A DNA stretch of 64,000 nucleotides from an uncultured Christensenella sp. (GTDB lineage: Bacteria > Bacillota > Clostridia > Christensenellales > Borkfalkiaceae). Both the position numbers and the translations under genes were made by a program. Positions 7,692 through 15,570 of the stretch are shown here, in pieces (the first letter of the stretch is position 1; every line of letters begins with the position of its first letter). Under the pieces are notes generated by a model. That model saw only the letters and a program-made list of their open reading frames with translations, was not told the origin of the DNA and did not search any database. The stretch lies in contig CAJTUK010000001.1 of assembly GCA_910579525.1 (NCBI GenBank), forward strand, positions 434,001 through 498,000. Direction: 5' to 3'.

Positions 7692-10679
7692 TCAACGTTT
7701 GTTCTTTTTGCACTTCTTTATCACCGCAACCACGGCGTACGCCATTATCGCGGCGCCGAACACGGCAATATCTATATAGAAGAAGGTGTGGCTTATAATT
7801 TCGATTTCGTCCTCGCGGAAATCTTCGGGGCCGGTAACGCTTATTTTCAATTCCGGTCTGCCCTTGGACGTATAAGCCTTTACGGTATGCTCGCCGCCTA
7901 TCAGGTTTTTAACGCTTTCGGCCGAAACGGTGATAACGTTTCCTTCAACGGTAAACTCCGTTACCTTGCCGTTTATTTCTAGTTTTTCCACTTCAACCGC
8001 TTCGCTCAACGTAAAGGTCAAAGATTCGCCTCTGGAATATTCGCTCTTTCCCGACGAAATCTCCGCCGCCGTAAAATTAGTTTCTATTGTAAAGTCGATA
8101 TCGGTTAAGGGAGTTATTACTCTGAAAGTGTACTCCGTGTTCTCTTCGAGCGTGAAAAGATAACTTTCGTTTATAGTGAGCACTCCGCCCTGCACGGCGT
8201 ATTCTCCCTCCGCGAGTTTGCGGCTGCCGTCGGTCACGTTTACGACCTTCGAAACTTCGTTCCCGCCGATATCGAAAGAGTTATAACCGACTCTGCGGTT
8301 CGCGAACGCGACCTTGTTGAAATCCATTTCCGCATTGTAAACGTTGAGCCCGACTTTACCGCCGTTATAATTTTCGAGTTTATGAGTTATAACCAAATCT
8401 TCGCCCGCAAAAATTTTCGCCGTTTCCGCCGATACGGTAACCGTTAGTTTAACCGTGCCGGAATTCAAACCGTAACCGCACGTCTTCAAATCACCTACGC
8501 CGGACTTCCATAACTTAATTTTTCCTTCTTTGAAATCCGCGGTGGCAACCCAGTAATCGGTCAGATTATCGCACACTCCGAAAACGAGCCCCCCTGCCTG
8601 CGCGCCCGAAAGCGGAGTCAATTCCGCCGAATAGCTTATATCTTTTCCGTTACCGTCGCCGAATAAAAACGCGTCGCCGCTGCCCGTCGCAAACCGCAGA
8701 CCGTTCTCGTTAATAAATGAAAATCCGCCCAGACGGTGTTCGAAATTCACGTTGCTTTCGAATCCGTTTTCGTAAATATAAACCTCTATAACGCGCGTAA
8801 CGCTCTTGTACTTTATCTGAAGTTTCGCCGAGCCCTTTTGCAACGCTTCTATGTGTATAAAGCCGCCGGATTTTTCCGCGCGTACGTTTCCGCTTCCGTC
8901 GGTAACGGTCAACTCAACGTCGTCGGGATTGAAATTTTCGGCGAACGAAGTAACCGCCACTACCGTTTCCGCTCCTGTTACCGTATCGATTTTTTCCGTC
9001 GATAAAATGAGCTCGTCAACAGTTTTAGTATTGCCGAATATACCGTTAACGGCATATACTGCGGCGTCTACCGAAATATCCCCGTCGGAAACGAGTTCCA
9101 TTCCGTTAGATACAGCCGAAGGGAAAACCGCCGAAAACACGCTCGTTTCGCCTCCGTTTGCAAACACGCTTACAAACGCGCGATCGAGTAAAATTCTCAA
9201 GTTCAATTTGCCGCCGTCAAGCTCGACGTGTCGGCTGTAAGGTATTTTATAGAGCGGCGTATCCTTTGCAAGAAGCGAACTTCGAGAGCGGTCCAACGTG
9301 AGCGTTTTTGAAGCAACGTCGTATTTAACGCTGATTCTTTCGTCCTCCGAAACGCGCAGACAAAGTTGTGCGTAAGTAGCGTTGCTTCCGCTAAAATCGA
9401 GCTCCGCTACTATATCGGCTTCTTTAGCTTTAACCTGCGCAAACGCATTGTCGCCCGCTTTTAGCGCGCCGCGGTATTCCTTTATTTTATCGCCGCGCAA
9501 CCCCTCGTATTGCGCAACGGGATACCGAGAAAGTTTGTAGCCGCTTTCGGCTTCTTCGAGTTTGAGCTCGCAAACGGCAGTCATGCCCCCGTTGTAAGTT
9601 TTTCTGAATTTTTCGTATTCGCCAACCGTTTTCCAGCTTGCCGCCCAACTTACGCCGTACACCTTGCCGTCGGGCGCGTTGTTAAAAGACTGAAAGGCGT
9701 AACAGTCTATGCCTTCGCTCAATCTCTTAACAGGCTCGCGCGAGACGAACAAGCCTCTTTCGTTGAGGTCGCCCACAACGTAATATTCGGCAGGATAATA
9801 CGTTCCGGCACGGTTAGTGCCGTTATATTCGTGACTTTTGTTCTTGTCCTCGGGCGAGATTATCAAAACGTATTTTTCCTCGCCGCCTACCGTATAGCGC
9901 GAAATATCGGGGCACTCTCCCCAATAACCCGTCTGCCCGAGATAATCCCAGTTTTTAAGATCTGCGGAAGAATACATTCTCACCGCGCCGCCTCCGACTA
10001 CCATAAGCCATTTGGAGAGCTTTTCGTTCCAGAATATTTTGGGGTCGCGGAATTCACCGTCGCCGAGGCTTCCTTCGGCGTTTGCTCCGAGCACTTCGCC
10101 GTATATTTCAAAACTGGCGCCGTCGTCCTTGCTGTACGCAAGAATCTGCCGCTGTCCGCCCGCCGAGTCGTCGGGTTGCGTTAAAACCGCCGCTATGCCC
10201 TGACCGTCTTTAACCTTGCCGTTCTCCGTTTCGAAAAGTCCGCTCGTGTTGGTTTCGTCGTACACAGCGCTGCCCGAAAACATCATGCCGTAATTTTTTC
10301 CGTCCGCGCCCACGGTGTTTTCGGGGAGCGCAACGGGCTGTTCGATCCAGTGAACAAGGTCCGTGCTCGTCGCATGCCCCCAGCTCATATGTCCCCAAAC
10401 GTTTTCCGTTTTACCTGCGCCGCCGTTAGCGTTTTTATCCCAGTTGTACTGATAGTACATATGATAAACGCCGTCAGCGTACAAAAGTCCGTTGGGGTCG
10501 TTGTTCCACCCCTCTTTTGCCGAAAAAGCGAGTTTATTGCGGTAACTTTCGCCGTAAACATCGCTCCCGTCCGCAAACGCCGCCGTTCCGCCCGCTAAAC
10601 ACCCCGCGGTAACGAGCGCGGTAGCAAATACCGCGCCCAGAGAAATCGCCAATTTGGTTTTAATACTTTTAATTTTCAT
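7692..10679 (-). CDS. Large surface-anchored GH32 fructanase (levanase/inulinase type)
   Basis: Secreted 995-residue exo- or endo-fructanase. A signal peptide spans roughly residues 1-36 with a likely cleavage after AFA. GH32 catalytic signatures are complete: WNNDPNG at 58-64 (nucleophile Asp61), FRDP at 210-213 (Asp212) and GECPD at 254-258 (acid/base Glu255). After the propeller and beta-sandwich (to about 555) come an Ig-like segment, a lectin-like domain at about 640-800 that resembles CBM66/DUF1080-type folds known from levan-binding enzymes, and further beta modules. The C-terminus has one membrane helix (around 962-985) followed by KKCKKNKR, so the enzyme is tethered by a C-terminal anchor rather than sortase. 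It is 5 bases downstream of the His/Cys-rich lipoprotein gene. It should release fructose or fructo-oligosaccharides for the adjacent transporter. Confidence 0.92.
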   Translation of the reverse strand: MKIKSIKTKLAISLGAVFATALVTAGCLAGGTAAFADGSDVYGESYRNKLAFSAKEGWNNDPNGLLYADGVYHMYYQYNWDKNANGGAGKTENVWGHMSWGHATSTDLVHWIEQPVALPENTVGADGKNYGMMFSGSAVYDETNTSGLFETENGKVKDGQGIAAVLTQPDDSAGGQRQILAYSKDDGASFEIYGEVLGANAEGSLGDGEFRDPKIFWNEKLSKWLMVVGGGAVRMYSSADLKNWDYLGQTGYWGECPDISRYTVGGEEKYVLIISPEDKNKSHEYNGTNRAGTYYPAEYYVVGDLNERGLFVSREPVKRLSEGIDCYAFQSFNNAPDGKVYGVSWAASWKTVGEYEKFRKTYNGGMTAVCELKLEEAESGYKLSRYPVAQYEGLRGDKIKEYRGALKAGDNAFAQVKAKEADIVAELDFSGSNATYAQLCLRVSEDERISVKYDVASKTLTLDRSRSSLLAKDTPLYKIPYSRHVELDGGKLNLRILLDRAFVSVFANGGETSVFSAVFPSAVSNGMELVSDGDISVDAAVYAVNGIFGNTKTVDELILSTEKIDTVTGAETVVAVTSFAENFNPDDVELTVTDGSGNVRAEKSGGFIHIEALQKGSAKLQIKYKSVTRVIEVYIYENGFESNVNFEHRLGGFSFINENGLRFATGSGDAFLFGDGNGKDISYSAELTPLSGAQAGGLVFGVCDNLTDYWVATADFKEGKIKLWKSGVGDLKTCGYGLNSGTVKLTVTVSAETAKIFAGEDLVITHKLENYNGGKVGLNVYNAEMDFNKVAFANRRVGYNSFDIGGNEVSKVVNVTDGSRKLAEGEYAVQGGVLTINESYLFTLEENTEYTFRVITPLTDIDFTIETNFTAAEISSGKSEYSRGESLTFTLSEAVEVEKLEINGKVTEFTVEGNVITVSAESVKNLIGGEHTVKAYTSKGRPELKISVTGPEDFREDEIEIISHTFFYIDIAVFGAAIMAYAVVAVIKKCKKNKR

Positions 10680-10684
10680 AATTC

Positions 10685-12184
10685 TTACGCAACTTTCGTT
10701 ATTGTTAAGTTAATATTTCCGCTAGACCAGCCTGTACCGGCGTGCTCTATCATAAAATAAACGGTGTCGCCCGCATTAAAAGCAAGCGTTTTTTTATAAG
10801 AGCTCACTTCGCCGTCAACGAATTCGGGGTTGGCGTAAATGGCTCCCTCCGCGTTCTTGACGCCTATTCTGCAATTGAACTTCGACTGCGGTATTATGTT
10901 GCCTTCTCCGTCGGTAAGTCTGTTGCCATCTTCATCCGTGGGAACCGTTCCGGTAAACTTGAAATTGACGTTAACGTTTACGGCTTCTTTAAAGTTATAC
11001 GCAACTACGGCCCATTCCGCCGTGTTAATAAAAGAGTCCTTTATTTCAAGGTTGCCCTTTATCCAGGCGTCGCCCGTCTTGTCGGTAAGAGGCGTAAAGA
11101 TAAAATCTTCTTTATCGCCCCACTGATAAGTTACAGTGCCGTAGCTCCAACTTCCGTTGGGATTGTTCTCTACCGAAAATTCGTCCTTATAATCGACCTT
11201 GTTCAGCGCCGCTACGCTCTCCGTTTTAGTATGCCCGCAATATTCGCAGGTAACCGTCTTTTCGCCTACGTCCCAGAACGTGGGTTTCAAAGTAATTTCG
11301 CCGTCGCCGTAAACGTGCCCGGCGGTCTGCGAATGCGTTGCGCAAACCGAACATTCACGGTAATGTCCGTTTTCTCCGTCTTTAACATACGTCTGCCCCT
11401 CGTAGACGTGCGCCACCGTGTCTTTTGAAATTACTCTGCGCTCCTTCGCGCCGCACACGCACGCCCAAACGGAATAGCCGTCCTCGTTACAAGCAGCCCC
11501 CTTGCCTTCTTCGGGCAGTTCGGTTAAAAATTCGTGAGCGCTTTCCTCAAACTTAACTCCGCAGTCATCGTGAACCGCACATTCGTACCAATGCGTGGAT
11601 CCGTCGTTATCATAAATCAACCCACTTCCCTTCACGTGGTTAAGCGCGGGGACCGTGCGCGTGCTTTCGTAACCGCAATCGTTGCAACGCGTTTTCATTA
11701 TCCCGTCGTTTTCAACGTCGGGCGGGGTTATTTCTTCAACGTCCCGCATATCGTGAGCGACTTTTTCGTCCTCCGCCGAGCATCCGTCGTTTATACAGAT
11801 TTTATAGTGGTTGATTCCGTCCTTCGCGTCAATCCACTCTCCCGAGAAATCGTGTTCGGGTCTTTGCGTAACCGCTTCTCTGCTCTCCGCTCCGCAATCC
11901 GAGCACTTTATATAGTGCGTACCGTCCGAATGGCATGTGGCGGCAATATCCGTTTTGTCCGTATCGGCTACCCAGCCGTGCGGTTCAACGTTTGCGCTTA
12001 CTTCCGCACACCCTTCGGCGGCGCACTCGCGTGCGTGTCCGCCTTCGGCCTGCACGTACGCTCCCGTAAAATCGTGCGTATGTCCGCCGTCATGTCCGCC
12101 TTCGTCGCCTCCGCAAGCCGTAAATCCGGTCACCGCGCACGCAAAAGCGCAAAATCCCGCAACCGCAGAAACAAATCTTCTCAT
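10685..12184 (-). CDS. His/Cys-rich repeat lipoprotein of the fructan locus, function unknown
   Basis: A 499-residue lipoprotein: the signal peptide ends in FTAC (Cys 24), followed by GGDEGG and a His-rich HDGGHTHDF stretch. About seven imperfect repeats of some 40-45 residues follow, each pairing CxxC or CxxxxC with a conserved His (for example HYIKCSDCG, MKTRCNDCG, HYRECSVC, TVTCEYCG). These resemble the HTY...C.CG repeats common on Clostridia surface proteins and could bind metal or be held by disulfides. The last 170 residues form a non-repetitive beta-rich domain starting near VDYKDEFSVENN, possibly carbohydrate-binding. GAGGGGG precedes the ATG. As first gene of the operon with the large fructanase, it is likely a fructan-induced surface protein; no enzymatic motif was seen. 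Confidence 0.78.
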   Translation of the reverse strand: MRRFVSAVAGFCAFACAVTGFTACGGDEGGHDGGHTHDFTGAYVQAEGGHARECAAEGCAEVSANVEPHGWVADTDKTDIAATCHSDGTHYIKCSDCGAESREAVTQRPEHDFSGEWIDAKDGINHYKICINDGCSAEDEKVAHDMRDVEEITPPDVENDGIMKTRCNDCGYESTRTVPALNHVKGSGLIYDNDGSTHWYECAVHDDCGVKFEESAHEFLTELPEEGKGAACNEDGYSVWACVCGAKERRVISKDTVAHVYEGQTYVKDGENGHYRECSVCATHSQTAGHVYGDGEITLKPTFWDVGEKTVTCEYCGHTKTESVAALNKVDYKDEFSVENNPNGSWSYGTVTYQWGDKEDFIFTPLTDKTGDAWIKGNLEIKDSFINTAEWAVVAYNFKEAVNVNVNFKFTGTVPTDEDGNRLTDGEGNIIPQSKFNCRIGVKNAEGAIYANPEFVDGEVSSYKKTLAFNAGDTVYFMIEHAGTGWSSGNINLTITKVA

Positions 12185-12232
12185 AATTCCCCCTCATTGA
12201 AATTATATAACACAATATGTTTGTTTGTCACA

Positions 12233-12261
12233 ATATTATTATACACATTTTAAACTGTCAA
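12233..12261 (-). promoter_or_regulatory. Promoter of the surface fructanase operon
   Basis: Minus-strand TTGACA (12256-12261) and TAATAT (12233-12238) are 17 bases apart. The LacI-type operator at 12277-12292 lies just upstream of the -35 box. Confidence 0.72.
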
Positions 12262-12276
12262 TAAAGCAATAGGTAA

Positions 12277-12324
12277 TTGTGCATTTGCAAATTTAAAATT
12301 GTAAACAATTTGTGCATTTGTAAA
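12277..12324. promoter_or_regulatory. Two LacI-family operator-like sites in the divergent intergenic region
   Basis: Site 1 (12277-12292) reads TTGTGCATTTGCAAAT and site 2 (12309-12324) reads TTTGTGCATTTGTAAA. Both match the perfect palindrome at 7641-7660 in the core TTGTGCnTTTGca. The sites are 32 bases apart (about three helical turns) and lie between the two divergent promoters; site 2 abuts the -35 box of the regulator gene, suggesting autoregulation. Confidence 0.62.
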
Positions 12325-12325
12325 C

Positions 12326-12354
12326 TTGATTTTAATGAAAGTTTATATTATAAT
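12326..12354 (+). promoter_or_regulatory. Promoter of the LacI-family regulator gene
   Basis: TTGATT (12326-12331) and TATAAT (12349-12354) with a 17-base spacer. The predicted start near 12361 leaves a leader of only about 12 bases that begins with the ribosome binding site GAGAGGTG. Confidence 0.82.
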
Positions 12355-12372
12355 CTGTTTGAGAGGTGCACC

Positions 12373-13413
12373 GTGAAAAAAGCAGTAACTATAAAAGACA
12401 TAGCCGAACAGCTCACTTTATCGCGCAATACCGTTGCAAAGGCGCTCAACGGGCAGTATGTGCCCGAAAAGACGAGGGAAGCCGTGCTTAACAAAGCGCG
12501 TGAAATGAATTATAAATCTTTAAACCTGAACCGTATAGAAGTCGGCAATAAAAAATACAGACTGCTGTTGATTTCGGGCAAGCCGCTCAACAACATGAAT
12601 TATTTTATACCTTTAATAAAAGGCGTTGAAAATTACTGTTACGAAAAAAATTACGAGCTTTTCCAATACACATACAACAGCGACAAAACGCCGTTCAAAG
12701 GCGTTTACGACTACGTCAAAGAGCTTAACGCCGACGGCATAATCGCCATAGAGTGCTTTGAAAAAACCCTTATAGAAAAGTTGTTGAATATCGGCAAGCC
12801 CGTTTGCTTTAACGATTTTTCGGCTTCGGTAATAGAGAGCGACAAACGGTACGACGTTATAAGCGCAAACGACGGGCAATCCGTTTACGAGGCTGTCAAA
12901 TTCCTGCACCGCAGATATAGGATAACAAGATTTACGTTCGTGGGCGATCACAAACACTGTTTGAGCTTTTACGAAAGATATATGGGTATGCTTAAAGCTG
13001 TTATAAGTTCCGGAATTCCGCACACAGGTTACGAAGATATCCTTTGCAACGATTCGAGCTTCGATTACGGCAACCCCGCCGCCCTTAAAACCGAAATACT
13101 TAAACTCAAATACAGACCGCAATGCTTCGTTTGTTGCAACGATTTCGTGGCGCGCACCCTGTGCGGAGCGCTCAAAACGCTTGACGTGGGCGTTCCCGAC
13201 GACGCCCTCGTTCTGGGCTTCGACAATGTTGCGGAAGCGGTGGCGCTCACTCCCTCCATAACTTCTTTTTCCGTGCAAAAAGAGTTTTTGGGCACCGAAA
13301 CGGTGAGAACTCTTGTAAACAGAATAGAAAACCCCGCCGCCCCTTCCAGAGTGGTTACGGTAGCCGCCGAACTTATACGGCGCGACTCAACAGAAAAAAA
13401 CGTTACTTTCTGA
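12373..13413 (+). CDS. LacI/GalR-family transcriptional regulator of the fructan locus
   Basis: DNA-binding repressor of 346 residues. The N-terminus shows a LacI helix-turn-helix and hinge (VTIKDIAEQLTLSRNTVAKALNG), and the rest is a type-1 periplasmic-binding-protein-like sensor domain (KKYRLLLISG to IENPAAP) with the usual LVLGFDNV and SFSV motifs. The start is a GTG at 12373, with GAGAGGTG just upstream; an apparent longer frame from 12277 would run through the operators and promoter and is rejected. It is divergent from the surface fructanase operon and probably senses a fructan-derived sugar. A terminator follows directly. Confidence 0.93.
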   Translation: MKKAVTIKDIAEQLTLSRNTVAKALNGQYVPEKTREAVLNKAREMNYKSLNLNRIEVGNKKYRLLLISGKPLNNMNYFIPLIKGVENYCYEKNYELFQYTYNSDKTPFKGVYDYVKELNADGIIAIECFEKTLIEKLLNIGKPVCFNDFSASVIESDKRYDVISANDGQSVYEAVKFLHRRYRITRFTFVGDHKHCLSFYERYMGMLKAVISSGIPHTGYEDILCNDSSFDYGNPAALKTEILKLKYRPQCFVCCNDFVARTLCGALKTLDVGVPDDALVLGFDNVAEAVALTPSITSFSVQKEFLGTETVRTLVNRIENPAAPSRVVTVAAELIRRDSTEKNVTF

Positions 13414-13416
13414 ATT

Positions 13417-13455
13417 AAAAAAAGCTCTTGAACCAATCTGTTCAGAGCTTTTTTT
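13417..13455 (+). terminator. Rho-independent terminator after the LacI-family gene
   Basis: AAAAAGCTCTTGAAC pairs with GTTCAGAGCTTTTTTT across a short loop, with one bulged base; a T-run follows. Confidence 0.88.
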
Positions 13456-13602
13456 ATTCAGCTTTTCTTTGCCGACATTTCTTCCAAAATGCCGTTTTAT
13501 TTTGTAGCAAGAATATTCTTTTTCGTGAACCGTTACCGCGCCATAGGCTTATGCAAGAAACCCGCAACCGCTATGCCGCCCTTCGCCCGCAAAAAAGCAT
13601 AT

Positions 13603-13631
13603 AAAAAGCGCGGCAAAACGCCGCGCTTTTT
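13603..13631 (-). terminator. Terminator after the 73-residue small protein gene
   Basis: AAAAAGCGCGGC and GCCGCGCTTTTT form a perfect 12-base stem with a 5-base loop; it is symmetric and can serve either strand. It lies 11 bases after the minus-strand stop at 13643. Confidence 0.82.
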
Positions 13632-13642
13632 ATATCAAACGG

Positions 13643-13864
13643 TCATTTTATTCCGTATGCCTTTTCCCGTTCCGAAAGCGCCTTCATATCCCCGCCGGTG
13701 TGCGCCGCGATAAATTCGAGACATTCGAAATACGCCTGCATTTCACCTATGAAAAAATCCGAAAGTTCGCCGTTATCGGTTTTAAGTTCGGCAATTTCGT
13801 CCAAACTGTACTCTATATATTCGGTCAGATTTTTCAATAAGGTCAGTGCGTCTGAATTTTTCAT
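13643..13864 (-). CDS. Small helical protein of unknown function (73 aa)
   Basis: Begins MKNSDALTLLKNLTEYIEYS and is predicted almost entirely helical and acidic, ending REKAYGIK. The start at 13864 has GGAG nine bases upstream; the open frame reads further upstream through AT-rich DNA but that part (MSKKAGKSEIIIFKK) lacks a ribosome binding site. A perfect terminator lies just after the stop, which supports a real gene. No family was recognised. Confidence 0.62.
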   Translation of the reverse strand: MKNSDALTLLKNLTEYIEYSLDEIAELKTDNGELSDFFIGEMQAYFECLEFIAAHTGGDMKALSEREKAYGIK

Positions 13865-14083
13865 AAGTACAGGCTCCGTAAAATTACTGTATATACATTG
13901 TAATACTTTTTTAAAAATAATAATTTCACTTTTTCCCGCTTTTTTCGACAAAATTCGGCTTGATTTTTTCAGTTTTTTTCACTTCTTTTCAGTTTTTTTC
14001 AGTTTTTTTCAACCCGTGCAAAAAACGCGTTTCAAAATATACCGAAATTTTACAAATTTACATTTTAAGGGGATTTTTATTTT

Positions 14084-14882
14084 ATGGATATGAAATATTT
14101 CAGACTCGACGGTAAAATCGCGCTCGTAACGGTCGGCTCTTACGGCATAGGTTTTTCCATTGCAATGGGCTTTGCCAAGGCGGGCGCACGGTGGTTTTTA
14201 ACGATATAAACGAAGACCTCGTCAAAAAGGGCATTGCCGCATATAAAGAGCAGGGCGTAAAAGCACACGGCTACGTTTGCGACGTAACGGACGAAAAGGC
14301 CGTAAACGAACTCGTCGAAAAAATAGAAAAAGAAGTCGGCGTAATAGATATACTCGTAAACAACGCGGGGATAATCAAGCGCATACCCATGTGCGAAATG
14401 ACCGCCGAACAGTTCAGGCAGGTTATAGATATCGACCTGAACGGACCGTTCATCGTTTCCAAAACCGTAATTCCATCCATGATTAGAAAGGGTCACGGCA
14501 AAATCATTAATATATGCTCGATGATGTCGGAGCTCGGGCGCGAAACCGTTTCGGCATACGCAGCCGCAAAGGACGGGCTCAAAATGCTCACCAAAAACAT
14601 TTGCTCCGAATACGGCGAATATAACATTCAGTGCAACGGCATAGGCCCGGATACATCGCTACACCCCAGACGGCTCCTTTGCGCGAGAGACAGCCGGACG
14701 GCAGCCGCCACCCCTTCGACTCGTTTATCGTAGCCAAAACTCCCGCGGACAGATGGCTCGAAGCCGAAGAACTCGCGGGCCCCGCAGTATTCCTCGCTTC
14801 GGACGCGTCAAACGCTGTAAACGGACATATTCTGTACGTAGACGGAGGAATTCTCGCATATATCGGCAAACAGCCCAAATAA
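14084..14882 (+). pseudogene. Broken short-chain dehydrogenase (gluconate 5-dehydrogenase/KduD-like), two frameshifts
   Basis: Three reading frames together rebuild one complete SDR protein of about 265 residues: 14084-14190 (start, cofactor-binding end), 14191 to about 14648 (NAG motif VNNAGIIKR, Ser and YAAAK active site), and about 14649-14882 (RPGYIATPQ to the usual NGHILYVDGGI end). The first shift is at about 14188-14191 (CGGTGG, expected CGGGTGG), the second at about 14650 (CCCGGATAC, expected CCCGGGATAC); each looks like loss of one G from a GGG run. In addition the TGxxxGIG cofactor motif reads T-V-G-S-Y-G-I-G. The parent family acts on sugar acids such as 5-keto-gluconate or keto-deoxy-gluconate. 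Either a decayed gene or assembly errors; see findings. Confidence 0.8.
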
Positions 14883-14897
14883 TCAATAATACAAAAT

Positions 14898-14935
14898 AAA
14901 ACCCCTCCCCGCTCATACGAGCGGGGAGGGGTTTT
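14898..14935. terminator. Strong bidirectional terminator between the SDR remnant and maa-like gene
   Basis: A perfect 17-base stem (AAAACCCCTCCCCGCTC with its complement) around the loop ATAC, flanked by A-run and T-run, serving the convergent genes on both sides. Confidence 0.9.
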
Positions 14936-14949
14936 ATATGTTAAGATTT

Positions 14950-15567
14950 TTAAAACAGTTCTTTTTTGTATACCAGCCTGTCGGCTTCGGTTATTTTTCT
15001 CACGGCGCGGCAGGGGTTGCCGTAAGCCAGACTATCGGGCGGAATCTCTCCCGTTACCACCGAACCCGCGCCTATCACGCAGCCCGAACCGATCTTCGCG
15101 CCCGCAAGAACGGTGACGTTGCCGGCTATCCAGCAATTATCCCCTATCGTAACGGGAGCGCCGTATTCCATATCGGTTACGTATCCCTTTTCGCTCTTGT
15201 AGGGGTTTCTGTCCTCGTGGCAAAGCGGGTGCTTGGGCGTAAGTATCGAAACGTTCGGGCCCATAAAAACATTGTCGCCTATAACCACGGGGCACACGTC
15301 CAGCACGGTCAAATTGAAGTTTGCATAAAAGTTTTTGCCCGTCTTTATAAACAAGCCGTAATCGAAAAACACGGGTCCCTGCAAATACGACCCCTCGCCG
15401 AGGTCGGGCGCAAGCTCGCACAATATCCCGCTACGTTCCTCTTCCTGCGTTTCGAAAGTATCGTTATAAAGTTTGCACAAGCGGTGCGCGTTACGCCTTA
15501 ATCCGAGCAATTCGCCGTCGTTGGGGTCGTAAATTTTCCCTGCCAGCATCTTTTGCTTTTCGGTCAT
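14950..15567 (-). CDS. Maltose/galactoside O-acetyltransferase family protein (Maa/LacA type)
   Basis: A 205-residue left-handed beta-helix (hexapeptide-repeat) acetyltransferase. It has the N-terminal Maa helical domain (MTEKQKMLAGKIYDPND) and the catalytic region around His113 (TPKHPL). The repeats follow in order (VVIGDNVFMGPNV, VTIGDNCWIAGNV, AKIGSGCVIGAGSVV), ending with the usual AYGNPCRAVR. It acetylates sugars with acetyl-CoA, possibly for detoxification. It starts 3 bases after the M60 protease gene and is likely co-transcribed with it. Confidence 0.9.
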   Translation of the reverse strand: MTEKQKMLAGKIYDPNDGELLGLRRNAHRLCKLYNDTFETQEEERSGILCELAPDLGEGSYLQGPVFFDYGLFIKTGKNFYANFNLTVLDVCPVVIGDNVFMGPNVSILTPKHPLCHEDRNPYKSEKGYVTDMEYGAPVTIGDNCWIAGNVTVLAGAKIGSGCVIGAGSVVTGEIPPDSLAYGNPCRAVRKITEADRLVYKKELF

Positions 15568-15570
15568 AGT

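Noticed and set aside
12277..12372. Upstream start for the LacI-family protein
   Set aside because: That stretch contains the operators and the promoter, so it is not translated.
13960..14015. Short CAGTTTTTTT repeats upstream of the SDR remnant as a functional element
   Set aside because: Low-complexity T-rich tract with only about three units; no associated gene feature.
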